From: Chlamydiota bacterium
Lineage (GTDB): Bacteria; Chlamydiota; Chlamydiia; Chlamydiales; SLFE01
DNA: 25,388 nucleotides
Reading direction: 5' to 3'
Assembly (NCBI GenBank): GCA_011065065.1
Contig: JAAKFL010000009.1
Location: 1 to 25,388, forward strand
Positions 1 to 7,918 of this stretch are shown here, one piece after another (the stretch's first letter is position 1; each line of letters begins with the position of its first letter). The translations under genes and the position numbers were made by a program. The notes beneath the pieces were generated by a model. The model did not search any database. It was not told where the DNA came from and saw only the letters and a list, made by a program, of their open reading frames with translations.

Positions 1-1035
1 ATTTGTCGGAATAATTCCCTCTTCATTGATATGTCCTTCTAAAACAAATTCAGGCGCTTTTCCTGGCTCAGCAAAACCCAAGGCTTCCATCGACAAAAGA
101 CCACTGATCGTAAAACAATCATGCGCCTCCAATAATCCCAGATCATTTATTGTCAAACCAGATTTATCAAAAGCTTTGTGAACAGCTCGGTGCGTCGTTG
201 AGAGGACTGTTGGATCCAACGGAGGCTGTGTAATATCCCCTTCTGCCTCTCCAATGGCCACGATTTCCACGGCGTTGCCTTTATCAATCCCCGCTTTGGC
301 CAACCCTTCCTCCGAGAAAATAATCAATGATGTCGCCCCATCAGAAACTTTAGAGCAGTCTGTGGCATTGAGAAATGGAAGAAATTTGTCAGGGTCAGGA
401 GGCGTCATTCCTGTTTCAAACAAATTGGGATTTGTATTGAAGTGTTCTTGGGCTTTCGGAGATTTTCGCGCTTTCAAAATTGCCTGTTCATACCATTTGG
501 CTAAACCCATCCGTGTGTATTGATCGCCATAGTCCCGAGAATACGCTTCGGCACGATCTGAAAAGACTCCGGGAAAAAAATAGGCATGCCCCCTCTTTCT
601 CTGTTTGCTATAATGACCTGCTCCAGCAAGAACATCAGCTCCGTACACCGCCTTCATCGTATTCTGCACCTCAAAAGCAGAAACAAAAACAGCATCGGCC
701 ATATCAGAAAGAACAGAACGCATCGCTGTGACAATCGCTTTTCCTCCGGTCCCACAAGCTCCTTCCACACCCAAGCAAGGTTTCCCCAGAAGCGATGGGA
801 TCATAGAGGGAAGAAACCCTGGAAGATTCCCCTGCTTGATAAACCGTTGCGGCATAAAGCTTCCGATGATACCTTCATCAAGTTCCAAATTGGGAACTTG
901 ATCGCATGTCCCTTTAGCGGTTTCATGCAAATAGCTTTCGAAAGAAAGCATCAGTTTTTTTGGATCAAATTCTGGCCTTCCAGGACCCATAAAAATTGTA
1001 TTGTAACCGGCTGCAGCGTAGATTTTTTTTCTCAT
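1..1035 (-). CDS. SCP2-type thiolase (acetyl-CoA acyltransferase family), 3' part beyond window
   Basis: The frame reads from ATG at 1035 leftward without a stop to base 1, giving 345 residues; the C-terminus lies outside the window. It is a thiolase, which cleaves 3-ketoacyl-CoA with CoA in the last step of beta-oxidation. The acylated cysteine is C94 in VEGACGTGGKA, and HDCF (H305) is the His motif typical of the SCP2-thiolase branch; the final Cys motif of the family would be past the edge. The start lies 2 nt after the stop of the 3-hydroxyacyl-CoA dehydrogenase gene, so the two are surely co-transcribed. The family also contains biosynthetic and degradative members with unknown acyl substrate, so chain length cannot be read from the sequence. 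Class is confident, exact substrate is not. Confidence 0.9.
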   Translation of the reverse strand, partial: MRKKIYAAAGYNTIFMGPGRPEFDPKKLMLSFESYLHETAKGTCDQVPNLELDEGIIGSFMPQRFIKQGNLPGFLPSMIPSLLGKPCLGVEGACGTGGKAIVTAMRSVLSDMADAVFVSAFEVQNTMKAVYGADVLAGAGHYSKQRKRGHAYFFPGVFSDRAEAYSRDYGDQYTRMGLAKWYEQAILKARKSPKAQEHFNTNPNLFETGMTPPDPDKFLPFLNATDCSKVSDGATSLIIFSEEGLAKAGIDKGNAVEIVAIGEAEGDITQPPLDPTVLSTTHRAVHKAFDKSGLTINDLGLLEAHDCFTISGLLSMEALGFAEPGKAPEFVLEGHINEEGIIPTN

Positions 1036-1037
1036 GA

Positions 1038-2357
1038 TCACACCAATACCTGATAGAATCCATTTTTGAGGACAGTCTTCATGTCATCCATACTGGAGAC
1101 AACATGATCGTCCACAAGCTTCTGCGCAATTTTTCGGGAATAAGTTAAATGCTCACGTGCAAGTTCTGCTCCGGGAGACGAGCTCTCTCCAAGTTCATCT
1201 TCATAGCATTCAATTTCCGCTTCATGGTCTATTACTTTGACCATCTCCTTCCAGGGACGATGTCTTTCTGGAAAAGGACCCAATAATTCTCGAATCGTTT
1301 TTTGTTTTTCCTCTGTTAGCTCCTCGTACGCATCAGTTTCGAGATTATAGACGGCTATAATTTTCCCCTTTCGATAATCAAAAAATCCCGCTCTCTGAGA
1401 TCCATCGATTTCTTGCCCTCCAATCCGCTTCCGCGCAATCATCTCTTCAAGCAGAGGTCTGGAAAAATTCTCTTCTGGAAAAGCCTCTCCCATAACAGTG
1501 GCAATTTTTTTCCAAACATCCAATCCCACATAATCCAACAACTGAAAGATCCCCATGGGTCGAATCAAAAAGTCTCGCGTGATCGCATCCACCATCAAAA
1601 CGGAGTCAACATGCGAATGCTTTTTTCGCAACCTGTCATAAAGGTCACAAGCAAAGGCAATCTCCCGTATAAAGTGACCATTTCCGATAAATCCCGCCAC
1701 GTCCTTGCTGGCAACGACTTTCTTTTTCAGTCTTTTCCCAATTTTAAGGGACAGATCTTTGAGCTCTGGATCCACGTTTGCCGGATAAATCATCTCCAAC
1801 AACTTTTGAACAGGAGGTGGGTTATAAAAATGAGCTCCCACAAGCCTTCCATTCAATCCCGATTGCTTCCCCAATTGCGTGATGGGAATCGACGAAGTGT
1901 TGGTCAAGTAAAACGTATCACTGGAACAAATTTGATTGAGCTGAGTCAGAACATTTATTTTTGCCTCTACATCTTCCACAATCGCTTCAAAAACCAACGA
2001 AGAATGTTTTACGGTATCCAGTGATGTCGAAGGGCGAATGATACCTAAAGCTCCTTTAACAAATTCATTAATGATTTGCTCGTTTGAGATGAGATCTTCA
2101 CGATCACAGAAAAACGATCTCAGGTCATTGATCGACTTCTCAGCAAACCGTGTTAAGTGTGGTCGGAAGTATTGTCTGAGAGAAAAAAGAGTCTTTTCAT
2201 CTTGATCAACAAGAACCAAGCGATACCCATTCTTACCCACAGAACTATTTCTTTCGGCATCTTGACAGGCCATTTCCTGTAAGAGGAGTAAAGAGATTCC
2301 TTTTCCCATTTTTCCTGCTGCGCCGATCACGGCAATCTTTTCCCAATACTTGCTCAT
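1038..2357 (-). CDS. 3-hydroxyacyl-CoA dehydrogenase
   Basis: A 439-residue protein that should oxidise L-3-hydroxyacyl-CoA with NAD+. The N-terminal Rossmann motif GAAGKMG is at residues 12-18, the acidic FEAIVED segment near 123-129, the NTSSIPI strand near 153-159, and the catalytic-type His in GAHFYNPPPV (H176), as in the 3HCDH family. It is longer than the roughly 280-320 residues of stand-alone short forms; after the first C-terminal helical domain a second, charged helical part (about 330-439) ends in a segment like a second 3HCDH C-terminal domain (MDDMKTVLKNGF). It lacks the hydratase domain of FadB, but a separate hydratase gene is directly upstream. The start ATG overlaps the hydratase stop by four bases (ATGA), indicating translational coupling. 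Confidence 0.92.
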   Translation of the reverse strand: MSKYWEKIAVIGAAGKMGKGISLLLLQEMACQDAERNSSVGKNGYRLVLVDQDEKTLFSLRQYFRPHLTRFAEKSINDLRSFFCDREDLISNEQIINEFVKGALGIIRPSTSLDTVKHSSLVFEAIVEDVEAKINVLTQLNQICSSDTFYLTNTSSIPITQLGKQSGLNGRLVGAHFYNPPPVQKLLEMIYPANVDPELKDLSLKIGKRLKKKVVASKDVAGFIGNGHFIREIAFACDLYDRLRKKHSHVDSVLMVDAITRDFLIRPMGIFQLLDYVGLDVWKKIATVMGEAFPEENFSRPLLEEMIARKRIGGQEIDGSQRAGFFDYRKGKIIAVYNLETDAYEELTEEKQKTIRELLGPFPERHRPWKEMVKVIDHEAEIECYEDELGESSSPGAELAREHLTYSRKIAQKLVDDHVVSSMDDMKTVLKNGFYQVLV

Positions 2358-3085
2358 TTTTTCGCCAAAAATTTCTCAATATCACGTTTTGATTCATCCG
2401 TCGCAAAACACTCAGCAAATCTTTCTGCTTCTAACTCGTCTCCTGCCTCAAGAACATCGACCACCTGCTTGATTTGCCGCAAGGCAAACGCTGAGTATTG
2501 CAACATCTCGTTGGCCACATCCCAACAATCAGGAAGGAGTTGATCCGGAGCACACACACGATTCACAAATCCCATCGCAAACGCTTCTTCTGCCGAGATC
2601 ATTCTTCCTGTCATCATCAACTCTTTTGCTCTTCTTTTTCCGATGGCACGAGAAAGTCGATGGGTTCCTCCCCATCCAGGAATGATTCCCAGCTTAATTT
2701 CGGGAAGCCCCAATTTGGCTTTTTCCGAAGCATAAATGAAATCGCACCCAAGGGCGAGCTCAAGTCCTCCGCCCAGCGCATATCCATTCACCGCTGCCAA
2801 CGTGATAAAAGGCACCTCTTCCAATTTCCGAACGATTCCCTGGCCATACCGAGAAAACTGCACAATTTGAGTGGAATCCAAGTTTTGCATTTCCTTCACA
2901 TCGGCACCCGCCATAAAAGCGCGATCGCCAGAACCTGTCAGGATCAAAGCGTTGATGTCATCAACCGTATCGAGGAACTTTCCAATCTCCCTTAACGCTT
3001 CGTAATTTAAGGTGTTGAGGACCTCCGGTCGCTGGATGGTTAAGAGGCCCACTTTGTCTCTTTTTTCGAACTCTAAATATTTCAT
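2354..3085 (-). CDS. Enoyl-CoA hydratase/isomerase (crotonase) family protein
   Basis: A 243-residue crotonase-fold protein, predicted to hydrate trans-2-enoyl-CoA. The oxyanion-hole segment AFMAGADVKEM lies at residues 57-67, and both catalytic glutamates of true hydratases are present: E109 in GGGLE and E129 in LPEIKLGIIPGWGG. This favours hydratase over isomerase or decarboxylase relatives. The reading frame is open further upstream to 3166, but I chose ATG 3085 because a perfect AAGGAG sits 7 nt before it and the protein from there (MKYLEFEKRDKVGLL) begins where the family normally begins. It is the first gene of the leftward operon with the dehydrogenase and the thiolase; the acyl-CoA dehydrogenase and acyl-CoA ligase are not in the window. 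Confidence 0.92.
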   Translation of the reverse strand: MKYLEFEKRDKVGLLTIQRPEVLNTLNYEALREIGKFLDTVDDINALILTGSGDRAFMAGADVKEMQNLDSTQIVQFSRYGQGIVRKLEEVPFITLAAVNGYALGGGLELALGCDFIYASEKAKLGLPEIKLGIIPGWGGTHRLSRAIGKRRAKELMMTGRMISAEEAFAMGFVNRVCAPDQLLPDCWDVANEMLQYSAFALRQIKQVVDVLEAGDELEAERFAECFATDESKRDIEKFLAKK

Positions 3086-3092
3086 TGACGGT

Positions 3093-3098
3093 CTCCTT
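3093..3098 (-). promoter_or_regulatory. Ribosome binding site of the enoyl-CoA hydratase gene
   Basis: On the minus strand this reads AAGGAG, 7 nt before ATG 3085. It decides the start against the longer open frame to 3166. Confidence 0.75.
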
Positions 3099-3104
3099 GG
3101 CACC

Positions 3105-3133
3105 ATCCTAATTGGGAAAGGAGGAGATTGCAA
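3105..3133 (-). promoter_or_regulatory. Candidate promoter of the leftward beta-oxidation operon
   Basis: On the minus strand TTGCAA (3128-3133) and TAGGAT (3105-3110) are 17 nt apart, a sigma70-like arrangement with imperfect boxes. It would start transcription about 15 nt before the hydratase RBS. Based on boxes only. Confidence 0.35.
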
Positions 3134-3180
3134 CTTTTTAGACACAGATGGAAGCAGTTTATTCATTGATCACTTAGAAA

Positions 3181-3270
3181 TTTTAACGCAAAGAAGCAAA
3201 GACCCAAAGACGCAAAGATGGGTACCTTCGTGTCTTTGCGTCTTTGGGTCTTTGCTCCTTTGCGTTAAAA
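3181..3270. repeat. Inverted repeat of CAAAGA units, 38-nt arms
   Basis: Arms 3181-3218 and 3233-3270 are reverse complements over 38 nt with a single mismatch and a 14-nt loop. Each arm contains CAAAGA four times at an exact 8-nt period (starts 3189, 3197, 3205, 3213). It lies between the start codons of the divergent hydratase and prpB genes, so it is in promoter/leader DNA, not at gene ends. The right arm stops 2 nt before a TTGACA (3273-3278), the best -35-like box for prpB. Confidence 0.9.
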
Positions 3271-3310
3271 AATTGACAAGTAGCATTCACTAAGATTAGT
3301 GTGGAAAATG

Positions 3311-4147
3311 ATGTTAAGGATGAACTTCAGACAAACCTTGCAAGCTGAGAAGCCCCTTCAGATTGTAGGGGTCCTCAACCCTTTTATGGCCATGATGGCC
3401 GAACATGTGGGGTTTAAGGCTCTTTATCTCTCAGGTGCTGGCGTGGCCAATATGTCTTACGGGATTCCAGATCTTGGAATGACCACATTAGATAATGTCC
3501 TTATCGATGCGGAAAGAATTAGCCAAAAGGTGGCTTTACCCCTATTAGTCGACATTGACACCGGATGGGAAATCCCCCATACGATTCGTGAAATGGAGAA
3601 GGTGGGTGTCGCTGCGATTCACATTGAGGATCAACAGGTTAACAAACGGTGTGGACACCACCCAGGAAAAATGCTAGTTTCCAAGGAAGAGATGTGCGAC
3701 CGCATTAAGATGGCTGTTGATGCTAGAGTTGATGAAAACTTTGTCATCATGGCCCGGACCGATGCCGTTGCAGTTGAAGGATTTGAGGCTGCTTTAGATC
3801 GAGCAAAGGCTTATGTCGCGGCTGGAGCTGATATGTTATTTCCAGAAGCCTTGACTGACGCCAGACATTACAGAATATTTAACACTGTCGGCGTTCCTGT
3901 TTTGGCAAACATCACAGAATTTGGAAGGACTCCTCTGATAACACGCAAAGAACTGCTTGAAGTTGATGTCGACATGGCTCTCTACCCTTTGACTCTATCC
4001 CGTGTGATGAACCATGCGGCACTCAGCGCAATGAAAGAATTAAAAAACGAAGGGACTCAAAAAGATCTCATCCCTAAAATGATGACACGCAATGAATTAT
4101 ACGAGTTCCTCGATTATGAAAAACAAGAAAAAGAATTCAATCAATAG
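3311..4147 (+). CDS. prpB: 2-methylisocitrate lyase
   Basis: PrpB splits 2-methylisocitrate into pyruvate and succinate, the last step of the methylcitrate cycle. The protein matches E. coli PrpB in outline throughout: PLQIVG near the N-terminus, YLSGAGVAN, LPLLVDIDTG, the catalytic loop KRCGH (C114 when numbered from 3311), FVIMARTDA, MLFPEA, NITEFG and TRNELYE near the C-terminus. At about 278 residues it is slightly shorter than the 290-300 of the family. The start is ambiguous: GTG 3299, ATG 3308, 3311 and 3320 are all in frame; 3311 has GGA five bases upstream, while 3320 fits homologues best. It is the first gene of prpBCD, 9 nt before prpC. It could in principle be isocitrate lyase, but KRCGH with the prpC/prpD context argues for PrpB. 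Confidence 0.93.
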   Translation: MLRMNFRQTLQAEKPLQIVGVLNPFMAMMAEHVGFKALYLSGAGVANMSYGIPDLGMTTLDNVLIDAERISQKVALPLLVDIDTGWEIPHTIREMEKVGVAAIHIEDQQVNKRCGHHPGKMLVSKEEMCDRIKMAVDARVDENFVIMARTDAVAVEGFEAALDRAKAYVAAGADMLFPEALTDARHYRIFNTVGVPVLANITEFGRTPLITRKELLEVDVDMALYPLTLSRVMNHAALSAMKELKNEGTQKDLIPKMMTRNELYEFLDYEKQEKEFNQ

Positions 4148-4156
4148 GGGGGCAAT

Positions 4157-5272
4157 ATGAGCTCAACAACTAAACCAGAAGGACTGGCCGGCATCGTCGC
4201 TGGAGATTCGTCCATTTGTCTCTGTGGAGCTAAAGATGAAAGTCTTCTCTATCGCAGCTATACCATCGAAGATCTTGCAGAATACAGCTCTTTTGAAGAG
4301 GTGGCCTGGCTTCTTCTTCGCGGCACACTTCCTTCAAAAAAGGAACTCAGAAATTACCAGCAAGAATTGAAAGAGCTGCGCTATCTTCCAACCGGGTTGA
4401 AACGGATTTTAGAAGAGATCCCCGGTGATGCCAATATGATGGATGTGCTCCGAACAGGATGTTCTGCTTTGGGAAATCTTGAACCGGAAACCGAAGAGCT
4501 TCCAAAATATGCCATTGCCGATCGACTCATTGCCATATTTCCATCCATATTGTTGTATTGGTATAAGTATCATACCGAGGGAAAGCAGATCATCGTGGAA
4601 ACAGATGACGATTCCGCGGCGGGTCATTTCTTACGTCTATTACTGGAAAAAGAGCCTGATGAAACCCATCGTCGTTGTTTGGATGTTTCCCTCATTCTTT
4701 ATGCGGAGCACGAGTTCAATGCGTCAACATTCACCGTGAGAACTATTGCGAGCACCCTTTCTGATTTTTATTCTTGTATTTGTGGGGGCATTGGGGCGCT
4801 AAGAGGACCTCTTCATGGAGGAGCTAACGAGGTGGCAATGGAACTGATTCAATCGCTTGACAGCCCAGCCCATGCGGAACAAGAAATTCAAAAAATGCTG
4901 AAAGAAAAACAATTGATTATGGGATTTGGTCATCGCGTCTACACAACTGGCGATCCCCGATCTCCGATCATCAAAAAGTGGGCGCAAAAACTAGCCGAAC
5001 TCGTTGGAGACACTCATATTATTCCCGTTTCCATGAGGATTGAAGAAGTGATGCGGGAGGAGAAAAATTTATTCCCAAATCTCGATTTCTATAGCGCTGC
5101 TGCTTATCATTTTTGTGGAATTCCAACACCTATGTTCACACCACTCTTTGTGATGTCCCGTATCACAGGCTGGTGCGCCCATCTTTTGGAGCAACGAGGT
5201 CACAACAAACTCATCCGCCCCGTCAGCAACTACACCGGCCCCAAACCGAAAAAATGGGAGAGTATGGAATAG
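4157..5272 (+). CDS. prpC: 2-methylcitrate synthase
   Basis: A citrate-synthase-fold enzyme of 371 residues that condenses propionyl-CoA with oxaloacetate. The catalytic triad is visible: H220 in GPLHGGANEV, H259 in GFGHRVY and D310 in FPNLDFYSA. Other segments typical of PrpC rather than GltA are ILLYWY, ETDDDS, YAEHEFNASTFT, the FTPLFV..R.TGW region and IRPVSNYTGP at the end. An AGGGGGG run lies before the ATG. The gene follows prpB by 9 nt, and its last codons overlap or abut the prpD start. Such enzymes often have side activity with acetyl-CoA, so it might also contribute to citrate formation. Confidence 0.93.
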   Translation: MSSTTKPEGLAGIVAGDSSICLCGAKDESLLYRSYTIEDLAEYSSFEEVAWLLLRGTLPSKKELRNYQQELKELRYLPTGLKRILEEIPGDANMMDVLRTGCSALGNLEPETEELPKYAIADRLIAIFPSILLYWYKYHTEGKQIIVETDDDSAAGHFLRLLLEKEPDETHRRCLDVSLILYAEHEFNASTFTVRTIASTLSDFYSCICGGIGALRGPLHGGANEVAMELIQSLDSPAHAEQEIQKMLKEKQLIMGFGHRVYTTGDPRSPIIKKWAQKLAELVGDTHIIPVSMRIEEVMREEKNLFPNLDFYSAAAYHFCGIPTPMFTPLFVMSRITGWCAHLLEQRGHNKLIRPVSNYTGPKPKKWESME

Positions 5273-6669
5273 TGGACAAGCTGCTCGAAACGATTGCAGA
5301 GTATGTCACGGAACACAAAATCCAAAGTTCAGAAGCTTACGACACGGCCCGTCTTTGTCTCATGGATAGTTTGGGGTGTGCAATGCTTGCCCTTAACTTT
5401 CCTGAATGCACTAAACTTTTGGGGCCTGTCATTCCTGGAATCTCGGTGCCAAATGGCAGCAGAGTTCCTGGGACAAGTGAAGTCCTCGATCCGGTGCAAG
5501 GAGCCTTCAACATCGGAACTCTCATCCGATGGTTGGATTATAACGACACCTGGTTAGCAGCCGAGTGGGGTCACCCTTCGGATAATTTCGGAGGAATCTT
5601 AGCGGTGTCCGACTATCTCAGTCAGCGAGCTCTTGAAGATCACCGCCCTTCATTAACCGTCAAAGATGTCCTTGAAGCTGCCATTAAAGCTTATGAAATC
5701 CAAGGAGTGCTCGCTCTTTCCAACAGCTTTAACCGCATTGGATTTGACCATGTCATTCTTGTGAAAGTCGCCACAGCAGCCGTGACAGCAATGCTTCTTG
5801 GAGAAACCAAAGAGCAGGTAGCCAATACTCTGTCGCAAGCGTGGATTGACACCGGTCCGCTCCGTACGTATCGTCACGCTCCCAATACAGGATCGCGAAA
5901 ATCTTGGGCAGCGGGAGATGCCACAAGTCGCGGAGTCCAGCTAGCGATGCTCAGCATGCGCGGTGAAATGGGCTACTCAAAAGCGCTCACAGCTAAAAAT
6001 TGGGGATTCAACGATGTGATGCTTCCGCTGACACTGGAACGTTCTTTAGGTTCTTATGTCATGGAACACATTCTCTTTAAAGTTTCGTTTCCCGCAGAAT
6101 TTCACGCCCAGACAGCTGTCGAATGCGCATTTCAGCTCCATGACCAAGTGAAAGACCGTCTCGACGATATTGAAAAAATCTATATTGACACACACGAATC
6201 TGCTTTGAGAATCATTGACAAAACAGGTTGGTTGAAAAATCCTGCTGATCGGGATCATTGCATCCAGTATATGGTCGCCATAGGACTCATTTATGGATCG
6301 CTGACAGCCGACCATTATGAAGATCATGTAGCGAGCGATCCCCGCATTGATCAAGTACGAGCCAAAATGGAGCTCTCAGAATCTTTTCAGTATTCCAAAG
6401 ATTACTTGGATCCTAACAAACGCTCAATTGCCAATGCCCTAGTGATCAAATTTAATGACGGTTCTGTGACAGAAAAAATTGTTGTTGAATATCCCTTGGG
6501 GCATCGTCGACGAAGGGATGAAGCCACTCCCCTTCTTTTTGAGAAAGCGTGGAGAAATCTGGGGTCTCGGTTTCCTGCTGAGCGCATCGACGCTATTGTT
6601 CAATTGTTTCAAACTCCGGAAAAATTGGATGCTCTTCCTGTCAAAGAATTTGTTGATTATTTTGTCTAA
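5254..6669 (+). CDS. prpD: 2-methylcitrate dehydratase
   Basis: PrpD dehydrates 2-methylcitrate to methylaconitate and belongs to the MmgE/PrpD family. Residues from MGEYGIVDK onward align with E. coli PrpD along the whole length: LLGPVIPG, DPVQGAFNIG, RWLDYNDTW, EWGHPSDN, SFNRIGFDHV, RTYRHAPNTGSRKSW, GDATSR, FKVSFPAEFH, DRDHCIQYMVA and VVEYPLGH. The open frame extends upstream to 5113, but those 47 residues are antiparallel-frame noise inside prpC; ATG 5254 (19-nt overlap with prpC) gives 471 residues, near the 483 of E. coli. GTG 5272, sharing one base with the prpC stop and preceded by GGGAG, is a serious alternative. No acnD/prpF, prpE or prpR is in the window. Confidence 0.93.
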   Translation: MGEYGIVDKLLETIAEYVTEHKIQSSEAYDTARLCLMDSLGCAMLALNFPECTKLLGPVIPGISVPNGSRVPGTSEVLDPVQGAFNIGTLIRWLDYNDTWLAAEWGHPSDNFGGILAVSDYLSQRALEDHRPSLTVKDVLEAAIKAYEIQGVLALSNSFNRIGFDHVILVKVATAAVTAMLLGETKEQVANTLSQAWIDTGPLRTYRHAPNTGSRKSWAAGDATSRGVQLAMLSMRGEMGYSKALTAKNWGFNDVMLPLTLERSLGSYVMEHILFKVSFPAEFHAQTAVECAFQLHDQVKDRLDDIEKIYIDTHESALRIIDKTGWLKNPADRDHCIQYMVAIGLIYGSLTADHYEDHVASDPRIDQVRAKMELSESFQYSKDYLDPNKRSIANALVIKFNDGSVTEKIVVEYPLGHRRRRDEATPLLFEKAWRNLGSRFPAERIDAIVQLFQTPEKLDALPVKEFVDYFV

Positions 6670-6699
6670 GGATCAATTTACTCCAAATATTCATATTTC

Positions 6700-6728
6700 T
6701 GGACATATCTTGACTGATTTTATATGAT
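6700..6728 (+). promoter_or_regulatory. Candidate promoter of the HIT-domain gene
   Basis: TGGACA (6700-6705) and TATGAT (6723-6728) are separated by 17 nt, each one base from consensus. Transcription would begin about 6735, leaving a short leader with AAAAAGGA before ATG 6751. This suggests the gene is not only read through from prpD. Confidence 0.5.
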
Positions 6729-6750
6729 GGTTTTTTAAAAAGGATCCATT

Positions 6751-7818
6751 ATGCAACTTAGAACTCTTTGTACAACACTCTTAATGTTATTGACTTTTTC
6801 TTTATTTGCCCAGGTACCCCCGCCTGTTGTGGAACCGCGAGCCTATGATTTTTTAAGGGGAGAAAACCTGAAAATTTGCGTTCCTTCATGTCCTGTCTCC
6901 TCCGATGCTTTAGAAATCCAGAATATTGGCAATCATCAGAGGTTCCAAACCTGGACGGCTGAAGAGCATGAAGAAACCTATGACTTCCTTCAAAGGATAA
7001 GGTCCTGTTGGAATCGGTGTGATTATACACGTTCCTACATGGTTTATGGTCAAACCTCGCCAAATCTTCGGTCAGAGAAGTTTCACTGGCAAGTGATTCC
7101 CTATCCTGAAGATGGATGGAGCCGTTTAAAGCAGCTACAGGTCATTTGGAATGTCTCTTTTGGAGCTTCATTCCTAAGTGAAAAAGAACGTATTGCCCAA
7201 GCCACTCAGCTTCGACAATATACGCAATATTTACCGGAAAACTATCAAAGGGTCCAGGCAAAGGGTCCATCTGACGACCCGTTTTGCAATCCTGGAGTAA
7301 CCGGCAATCAGTGTGTGTATGAGGGAGATGAGATGCTGGTTCTCTATGATCATGCTCCAGTGAGAATTGTCGAGGAGAATCCCCATTTTCTGATTACCCC
7401 GAAAAAGCACAAAGAGACATTTGGAGAGCTCACAGCCTCGGAATACAAAGAAGCGATGGCATTAGCTGAAAAAGTCACCGATTATTTTCAAGAATCTTAT
7501 CCTCAGAGCACCCTCCATTTTTTCCACAAAACAGGTAAAGCGGCAGGACAAACCGTTCCCCATTGGCATATGCATGTTATTGTGGTTAAAGAAGATGCTT
7601 ATCTTCCTTCATTTGAATTTCCCTGCGTGAAGTCTCCAACCAGCTGTACTCGCTTAGATTCTCCCTTTCGCCATATCAAGATGAAATTCGGACAATTTTG
7701 TCAGAGCTGTAAGAACTTTGTATTCTTGATGTTACCTCATCGTAAATTACCGCCAAAGGTACTTGAGCAAAGAGTCGAATTTTATAAAGAAGAATTTAAC
7801 GACACCTTTGAATTTTAA
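6751..7818 (+). CDS. Exported HIT-domain protein
   Basis: A 355-residue protein whose C-terminal half carries a histidine-triad motif, HWHMHV at residues 271-276, preceded by the usual upstream part of the fold (VLYDHAPVRIVEENPHFLITPKKH, then a helix and FFHKTGKAAGQ.VPH). HIT proteins hydrolyse or transfer nucleotidyl groups. The first 20 residues are a Sec signal peptide (basic LR, hydrophobic LLMLLTF, cleavage near LFA|Q), so the enzyme should act in the periplasm or outside, unusual for this family. The N-terminal half has no motif I recognise. Several cysteines (ICVPSC, CWNRC, CKSPTSC-like spacing, CQSC) fit disulphide bonds in an exported protein. It lies 81 nt after prpD. Confidence 0.82.
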   Translation: MQLRTLCTTLLMLLTFSLFAQVPPPVVEPRAYDFLRGENLKICVPSCPVSSDALEIQNIGNHQRFQTWTAEEHEETYDFLQRIRSCWNRCDYTRSYMVYGQTSPNLRSEKFHWQVIPYPEDGWSRLKQLQVIWNVSFGASFLSEKERIAQATQLRQYTQYLPENYQRVQAKGPSDDPFCNPGVTGNQCVYEGDEMLVLYDHAPVRIVEENPHFLITPKKHKETFGELTASEYKEAMALAEKVTDYFQESYPQSTLHFFHKTGKAAGQTVPHWHMHVIVVKEDAYLPSFEFPCVKSPTSCTRLDSPFRHIKMKFGQFCQSCKNFVFLMLPHRKLPPKVLEQRVEFYKEEFNDTFEF

Positions 7819-7842
7819 ACTTTTTGATGTTTAATGAGGTGG

Positions 7843-7891
7843 TATACCCCGCGCGTTGTCCAAATCTAAATTTGACAGCGCGCGGGGTATA
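7843..7891. repeat. GC-rich palindrome in the fbaB leader
   Basis: TATACCCCGCGCG (7843-7855) pairs perfectly with CGCGCGGGGTATA (7879-7891); the stem continues through a G-U pair, TGTC/GACA, a bulged C and AAAT/ATTT to a CTAA loop, about 22 pairs in all. It stands out from AT-rich surroundings. It lies 24 nt after the HIT gene stop and ends 27 nt before the fbaB ATG. No T run follows, so a simple intrinsic terminator is unlikely; an RNA leader structure, a protein-binding palindrome or a dispersed repeat unit are possible. Confidence 0.85.
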
Positions 7892-7907
7892 AAGCCATAT
7901 TTAACAA

Positions 7908-7912
7908 AAGGA
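7908..7912 (+). promoter_or_regulatory. Ribosome binding site of fbaB
   Basis: AAGGA six bases before ATG 7919. It decides the start against an in-frame TTG at 7856 that lies inside the hairpin. Confidence 0.7.
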
Positions 7913-7918
7913 CTAAGT

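Noticed and set aside
1413..2024. 203-codon plus-strand frame over the dehydrogenase gene
   Set aside because: It is antisense to a gene with clear family motifs; no RBS and no recognisable domain.
3012..3293. Rightward open frame crossing the divergent intergenic region
   Set aside because: It is antisense to the hydratase start and runs through the inverted repeat; no RBS and no protein-like composition.
5113..5253. N-terminal extension of prpD back to ATG 5113
   Set aside because: These 47 codons lie in another frame of prpC, resemble no PrpD N-terminus, and the homologous part begins at MGEYGIVDK (5254) or just after.
7843..7891. Intrinsic terminator of the HIT gene
   Set aside because: The stem is strong, but no T run follows on either strand; kept as a palindrome of unknown role.
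7856..7918. TTG start of fbaB at 7856
   Set aside because: It lies inside the GC-rich hairpin, has no RBS, and homologues align from ATG 7919, which has AAGGA.
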